Assembly: GCA_023416275.1 (NCBI GenBank)
Contig: JAEZIB010000194.1
Coordinates: 1 to 27,151 of the forward strand
Length of the DNA stretch: 27,151 bases
DNA from: Bacillota bacterium
Lineage (GTDB): Bacteria; Bacillota; Clostridia; Acetivibrionales; DSM-1351
Reading direction: 5' to 3'
Below are positions 23,275-27,151 of the stretch, in pieces. The notes beneath the pieces were generated by a model, which made no database searches, was not told the origin of the DNA, and saw nothing but the letters and a program-made list of their open reading frames with translations. Each line of letters opens with the position of its first letter. Position 1 is the stretch's first letter. Made by a program: the position numbers and the translations under genes.

Positions 23275-24264
23275 ATGGGAATAGATACTACATACAATAA
23301 TTATTATAATGTAAACGGCAGATACACAACAGAAACGCCACAAACTCCCGCATGGAAAAAGAAGTATGAGGTCACTACTGATGTAATTAAAAGTAAGAAT
23401 TACAGTCAGAATAGCGATGAATATAAAGCATATTGCAAACTGGAGGATACCTATTACTCGGCTTCCGTATCTAGCCGTGCAAAATATAGGAATGTTGACG
23501 AGCTAAGCAATGCATTAGGACAAAAATATCTTTTCAGTTCTGAGTATAAAGACTATACTTATTCGCAAAGGCGAGCTATGTATGAAAATGAATTGGAAAT
23601 GACATTATATGGGTGTTTGTCAGGAGGCGGAAATTTGAATGATCCGCATTTATCGGGTGCTGTTAGCGAACCATCAGAGGGAGATAAGATTAGTTATAAT
23701 CGTCAAATGGTGAATACGCAGTTTCAGAATATTCTCTCCAAATTTGGCATAAGCCTTGGTTCATCTGACAATATAATTTTAACAATCGACCCCTTTGAGT
23801 ATCAGTTAAAGGTGTTCGGGATAGAAAATGAAGAGCTTATACAGCAGTTAGAAGAGGCTTTTAATAATGACAATAATTCTAACCAGCTATTTTTTCATAT
23901 TTTACATAATTGCTCAACAAATATATCTGATAATGTAAGAACAAAGTATCGTGCATTAAAAGATTTTCAGAATGTAACGGGATTAGATTTGAGAGATTTT
24001 AGACAAGTTGAAGATAAATTTATCAATAAGGAAGGTAAAAATGCTTTAGACATATATAAAGAAGCTCTTAAAACAACAAAATCAGTACCAACTGAATTCA
24101 AAGGTAATGCTTATTCGTATTTTGATAGTTTGTTACAAAAGATGTCAAAGCAGAGGTTTTCAGAAATTCCAGATTTAAATTTAAGTATTGGATATAAAGA
24201 TGGTAGGCTTTATGATATTTCCAATGAAAATGTACAAAGAGAAACCTTTAGTGTTTCGGTATAG
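23275..24264 (+). CDS. Cytoplasmic-type 329-aa protein, possibly DUF4885-like
   Basis: ATG 23275 follows GAGGTGA at 23262-23268. It has no signal peptide. Key stretches are YTYSQRRAMYENELEMTLYG (about residues 92-111), DPHLSGAV, YNRQMVNTQFQNIL and ILTIDPFEYQLKVFGI (about 166-181). These resemble what I remember of DUF4885 proteins of Bacillus and relatives, but I cannot verify it here. The N-terminus is rich in Tyr and Asn (IDTTYNNYYNVNGRY), as in some non-classically exported or flagellum-associated proteins. Its only obvious partner is the secreted PPC-like protein just upstream, with which it shares the transcript; a terminator follows at 24350. Confidence 0.72.
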   Translation: MGIDTTYNNYYNVNGRYTTETPQTPAWKKKYEVTTDVIKSKNYSQNSDEYKAYCKLEDTYYSASVSSRAKYRNVDELSNALGQKYLFSSEYKDYTYSQRRAMYENELEMTLYGCLSGGGNLNDPHLSGAVSEPSEGDKISYNRQMVNTQFQNILSKFGISLGSSDNIILTIDPFEYQLKVFGIENEELIQQLEEAFNNDNNSNQLFFHILHNCSTNISDNVRTKYRALKDFQNVTGLDLRDFRQVEDKFINKEGKNALDIYKEALKTTKSVPTEFKGNAYSYFDSLLQKMSKQRFSEIPDLNLSIGYKDGRLYDISNENVQRETFSVSV

Positions 24265-24349
24265 ATATATTTTTTAATATGGATAAATGTGCTGAGAATA
24301 TTCTAGCTTAGATGTTGTTAAATTTGGTAGTATAATAGTGTTAATAGGA

Positions 24350-24380
24350 AAAAGTAGGGTGATTTTTGCCCTGCTTTTTT
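24350..24380 (+). terminator. Intrinsic terminator after the 329-aa gene
   Basis: AAAAGTAGGG (24350-24359) pairs with CCCTGCTTTT (24369-24378), one G-T pair, loop of nine, followed by T residues to 24380. It begins 86 bases after the stop codon. Confidence 0.8.
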
Positions 24381-24404
24381 ATTAATTAATTTTCTTATAA
24401 AGCA

Positions 24405-24439
24405 TTGAACACTTGCATATGAAAATGCATAGTGTTCAA
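24405..24439. other. Inverted repeat between convergent genes
   Basis: TTGAACACTTGCAT (24405-24418) and ATGCATAGTGTTCAA (24425-24439) are complementary except for one bulged base. There is no T-tract directly beside it. It may be an additional bidirectional terminator or an operator-like palindrome. Confidence 0.45.
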
Positions 24440-24503
24440 AATATTGATTCATTAGCTGCTCTAAGTAAATAGGTCTTTTGAATGACCTGTTGACTATTCT
24501 ATA

Positions 24504-25448
24504 TTAGCCAAAAAGCACCTTGTAAGTCATATATAAAACATAGAGCGTTAGAAGTAGAATTCCGCTGAGCTTAGATATTTCCTTACGTCGTAAGGAAACA
24601 AGAAAAGCAACAAGAGTTACAAAAAGCATAACAAAAATATCCACATTAATTCCTTCAGTTTTAGGTATAGAATATATAAATGAGGAAACACCTAGCACTA
24701 AGAGTATGTTGAAAATATTACTTCCAATAATGTTGCCGATAGCAATATCCGATTGCCGTTTAATTGCAGCCACAATAGATGTAACCAGTTCAGGTAATGA
24801 GGTTCCTATGGCTACAACAGTAACACCAATTAAAACGTCACTCAAACCAAACATGTGTGCAATAGTTGTACTACTGTTTACAATAAGATTTCCACCCAAA
24901 ATGATACCTATGATGCTTATTACCAGTAGTGCTACAAGTTTTATTTTTGATGTCTCTGAATCTTCTTTGATTTCAATTTCATTTTTTATAAGAACATCGG
25001 TTGTATTTTTTGAACGATTATAGATATAGAACAGAAATAGTATAAATAAAAGTATTAGGATTATTGCGTCAATTTTGGAGAGGACTCCGCCAATTGTTAG
25101 CATAATCAATAGTAAAAATTGTACACAGAAAGAGATTGGTATTTCTTTGTATAAGATTGATTTTTCAATTGTAATGGGACGTATGATTGCACAAATACCA
25201 ATGATTAAGGCAATGTTAGCAATACAGCTACCTAGAACGTCACCCAAGGTGATAAGGTTATTATGTTTAATACCTGAAAAAATGCCGATGGCCAATTCGG
25301 GAGCGCTAGTACCAAAGGCAACGACAGAAAATCCCACAATAAATGAGGGTATAGCAAACAATTGAGCAAGCTTTGAAGCTGAGTCAATTAATATATCTGC
25401 ACTTTTAATAAGGACACCAAATCCGACAATAAGTAGAATAAAGCTCAT
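24504..25448 (-). CDS. CaCA-family Ca2+/Na+ antiporter (YrbG-type)
   Basis: The start is taken at 25448, since GGAGG (complement of 25454-25458) precedes that ATG; a GTG at 25460 in the same frame overlaps the ribosome site. The 314-aa product is an integral inner-membrane protein of about ten helices with the internal duplication of the family. Alpha-repeat 1 has FGTSAPELAIG (from residue 45) and GDVLGSCIAN; alpha-repeat 2 has IGTSLPELVTS and GNIIGSNIFN. These Glu- and Asn/Asp-containing motifs form the ion-binding site. Repeat 1 has Asp in place of the usual Asn of GNxxGSN. A hydrophilic loop around residues 150-175 separates the halves. It exchanges Ca2+ for Na+ or H+. It is convergent with the upstream pair of genes and divergent from plsC. 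Confidence 0.93.
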   Translation of the reverse strand: MSFILLIVGFGVLIKSADILIDSASKLAQLFAIPSFIVGFSVVAFGTSAPELAIGIFSGIKHNNLITLGDVLGSCIANIALIIGICAIIRPITIEKSILYKEIPISFCVQFLLLIMLTIGGVLSKIDAIILILLFILFLFYIYNRSKNTTDVLIKNEIEIKEDSETSKIKLVALLVISIIGIILGGNLIVNSSTTIAHMFGLSDVLIGVTVVAIGTSLPELVTSIVAAIKRQSDIAIGNIIGSNIFNILLVLGVSSFIYSIPKTEGINVDIFVMLFVTLVAFLVSLRRKEISKLSGILLLTLYVLYMTYKVLFG

Positions 25449-25863
25449 ATTAACCTCCACATATTTTACACTTAATTTTATTTTTGAAAATGTAAACCAG
25501 AATCTTTTGTAATATATTATACCTAAATTTCACTTGTATTATAAATTAGCTTTACACATAATTGTTTTACGAAGAATATAGCCTTTTATTTGAACATTTT
25601 ATCATAGCATAGTCATCTTTCAATCTTTTTCGATAATATAAAATATTTCATTTCATTCATTCTAGTGAAGATTTTAGTAAACGATTAGTAAATAAATTTT
25701 TGACTAGTACAAGTCTAGACTGAATTACAATTAAAAAGTAATATGATATAATTAATCCTAAAGATATACTGCTTTTTATGGATATAGATTAAAATAATGT
25801 AGATGTGCTGGTATACATGTTGTTAGCTCGCTCCACATATATGATGAATAATAAGGAGTATAT
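25449..25863. other. AT-rich divergent spacer between antiporter and plsC
   Basis: No gene, repeat or hairpin of note. It must hold both divergent promoters. For plsC the best candidate is at 25724-25752; for the antiporter no clear -35/-10 pair was found. Confidence 0.5.
25724..25752 (+). promoter_or_regulatory. Possible promoter of plsC
   Basis: ATTACA (25724-25729) and a perfect TATAAT (25747-25752) with a 17-base spacer, about 110 bases before the start codon. Confidence 0.4.
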
Positions 25864-26460
25864 ATGTTTTTTATAATTTCAAGAATTATATACAGATTAT
25901 TGGCTCGAATTGTATATAAAATAGAAATAGAAGGAATTGAAAATGTTCCAAAGACTGGGAAGCTGATAATGTGCTCTAACCATACAACTAATATGGATCC
26001 GCTTTTTCTCATGGCATTTTTTCCGCGTCAACCATTATTTATGGGTAAAGCTGAAGCTTTTGAAAACCCTGTCATAGGATATTTGCTAAGGTGTTTAGGG
26101 GCATTTCCTGTTTCAAGGGGTACAGGAGATCAAAAAGCTATAGAAAGGGCACTGGAAATACTTAGGGAGGATAAAGTTCTGGCAATGTTTCCTGAGGGGA
26201 CGAGAGTAAAAAAAGGTGAAAGAGTAGCAGCTAAAAAGGGAGTTGGGCTTATAGCTACTACCGCAAGTGCACCAATTATACCAGTTTACTTATCAAGTAA
26301 CTTTAAACTTTTTGCAAAGGTCAAATGTATAATTGGAAAACCTATTTACATATGTAAATCTGATTTTGAAACCCTTGATAAAGCTGCTTATTATAAAATA
26401 AGTAATGAAATTCTTGATAAAATTTATATGCTGGATAAAAAGCTAATTAGAATGTTTTAA
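25864..26460 (+). CDS. plsC: 1-acyl-sn-glycerol-3-phosphate acyltransferase
   Basis: The 198-aa protein starts at ATG 25864 with AAGGAG at 25853-25858. It has all four acyltransferase blocks: NHTTNMDP with catalytic His40 and Asp45, GAFPVSRG (residues 79-86), FPEGTR (109-114) for glycerol-phosphate binding, and PIIPVYL (about 137-143). The hydrophobic N-terminus (FFIISRIIYRLLARIVY) would anchor it to the membrane. It transfers an acyl group from acyl-ACP or acyl phosphate to lysophosphatidic acid, giving phosphatidic acid for phospholipid synthesis. Length is typical for the compact clostridial members. It stands alone between the antiporter and the convergent pentein gene. Additional PlsC paralogues are common, so the exact substrate is not certain. 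Confidence 0.92.
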   Translation: MFFIISRIIYRLLARIVYKIEIEGIENVPKTGKLIMCSNHTTNMDPLFLMAFFPRQPLFMGKAEAFENPVIGYLLRCLGAFPVSRGTGDQKAIERALEILREDKVLAMFPEGTRVKKGERVAAKKGVGLIATTASAPIIPVYLSSNFKLFAKVKCIIGKPIYICKSDFETLDKAAYYKISNEILDKIYMLDKKLIRMF

Positions 26461-26534
26461 TTAGTAACTCATCAACAAGTTTAACACCTAAAATTTTTAA
26501 CTGGGAAAGTTGAGTAAATAACTTAGATGTAACT

Positions 26535-27151
26535 TCATTCACGCAAAAGTCTTAAAGTAAGGCATCTAAGGCTACCACCACCAGCCAGCAAAGCATCTGG
26601 ATGAAATTGCGTAAATTGAACTCCAAGTGATTCCAATGACTTCTGTGTTGTAGGAGTAAGAGAAATATCATAATTAATAACATGGTTGGGTTCTAGTGTA
26701 ATAAACGATGTACCCCATTTTAGTTGTTCTTCATCAGATACGGGTATTAGTTCCATGTTTCTATGTTTTGCCCAAGTCATAAAGTCGATTATTTGGCGCG
26801 TGTCTTTTTGTATATGCCAACAATTAACAAAGGCAGCTGGAAAATATACTCCTAGTTGATCTGATATTTTATTGAATATCATGTCGGGATGCATAAAACG
26901 CCTAGCTTGAGGTGCTTCTACGTAAATAATATTCTGATAGTATTGCAACGCAAAAATGAAAAAATTCTCAAGTGATTTTTTGCTGTGACGTTCTGTATCT
27001 GCTATAAAGAGAGTATCTGGAAATAACGTAATAAAACCCTCAAATTGTTCGCCTGGCTCAAATTCATGCAGTATAGGAATAGAAAGAGCTGTCAAAGCTT
27101 CTCTTACAACAATTTCTTCAAATTGTCGTCCACCAGGGCACATTGATGACA
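26535..27151 (-). CDS. Pentein-fold arginine deiminase / amidinotransferase-like protein (5' end outside window)
   Basis: The frame is open from its stop at 26535 to the right window edge; an ATG at 27143 exists but upstream codons remain open and no ribosome site can be judged, so the N-terminus may be missing. The visible part matches the pentein superfamily (arginine deiminase, dimethylargininase, amidinotransferase): ADTERHSKKSLENF, RRFMHPDMIFNKI with a catalytic-type His (residue 85 counted from that ATG), and a C-terminal GGGSLRCLTLRLLRE that contains the nucleophilic Cys (194). The usual EGGD motif is replaced by FEGFI, so one substrate-binding acid may be absent or displaced. It would hydrolyse or transfer an amidino group from an arginine-like substrate. 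Convergent with plsC, only 74 bases apart. Confidence 0.8.
   Translation of the reverse strand, partial: SSMCPGGRQFEEIVVREALTALSIPILHEFEPGEQFEGFITLFPDTLFIADTERHSKKSLENFFIFALQYYQNIIYVEAPQARRFMHPDMIFNKISDQLGVYFPAAFVNCWHIQKDTRQIIDFMTWAKHRNMELIPVSDEEQLKWGTSFITLEPNHVINYDISLTPTTQKSLESLGVQFTQFHPDALLAGGGSLRCLTLRLLRE

Noticed and set aside
24706..25365. Plus-strand open frames opposite the antiporter gene
   Set aside because: They are mirror frames of a gene with clear family motifs on the minus strand.
1..27151. tRNA, rRNA genes and intact transposases
   Set aside because: No cloverleaf-type or rRNA-like conserved sequence and no transposase, integrase or reverse transcriptase frame was recognised on either strand.

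Overview
The window reads as a chromosomal segment of a low-GC, anaerobic, cellulosome-producing Firmicute. AT-rich spacers, strong AGGAGG-type ribosome sites and a secreted protein ending in a type I dockerin all point that way. The dockerin F-hand segments (DALDFALLK, DAIDFALLK) resemble those of the Ruminiclostridium cellulolyticum/papyrosolvens group. Species assignment is inference.

Layout: (1) 1-2.1 kb: the start codon and ribosome site of a minus-strand gene that lies outside the window, then two unrecognised plus-strand genes (346-900, 1021-1986). (2) 2.7-5.9 kb: a two-gene conflict-type operon, a Trypco1 (trypsin-co-occurring) small protein followed by a 932-aa trypsin / STAND-NTPase / pentapeptide-repeat protein. 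(3) 6.4-10.6 kb: a 1382-aa secreted multidomain dockerin protein with four ~98-aa tandem repeats, a strong promoter and a strong terminator. (4) 11.3-21.9 kb: a tight, overlapping operon coding for DUF4132/HEAT protein, MoxR AAA+ ATPase, DUF5682 protein, VWA protein, twin-SWIM zinc-finger protein and a 107-aa orphan. Its core has the same family content as the uncharacterised E. coli yehI-yehL-yehM-yehP-yehQ set. A 19-codon leader ORF with a near-perfect ribosome site overlaps its first gene. (5) 22.3-24.3 kb: a secreted PPC-like protein plus a DUF4885-like protein. (6) 24.5-27.15 kb: a CaCA Ca2+/Na+ antiporter (minus), a PlsC acyltransferase (plus) and a pentein-fold arginine deiminase-like protein (minus, cut by the window edge).

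The most striking non-coding structure is a set of dispersed intergenic repeats, all in one orientation. A ~78-bp repeat (R1) occurs at 2311, 5966, 10769 and 22015, exactly in the spacers that separate modules 2, 3 and 4. A second hairpin repeat (R2) occurs at 143, 2160, 6159 and, diverged, about 10952. At two of the sites R1, a further segment (E) and R2 follow each other as one composite unit, and these two units flank the dockerin gene as direct repeats. A probable 5' fragment of a group IIC intron sits directly behind the R2-like terminator hairpin at 11.0 kb, which matches the known insertion preference of that class.

Working picture (inference): an accessory region assembled from self-contained modules, two of them resembling known NTP-dependent conflict or chaperone systems, separated by direct repeats that could support gain, loss or exchange of whole modules.
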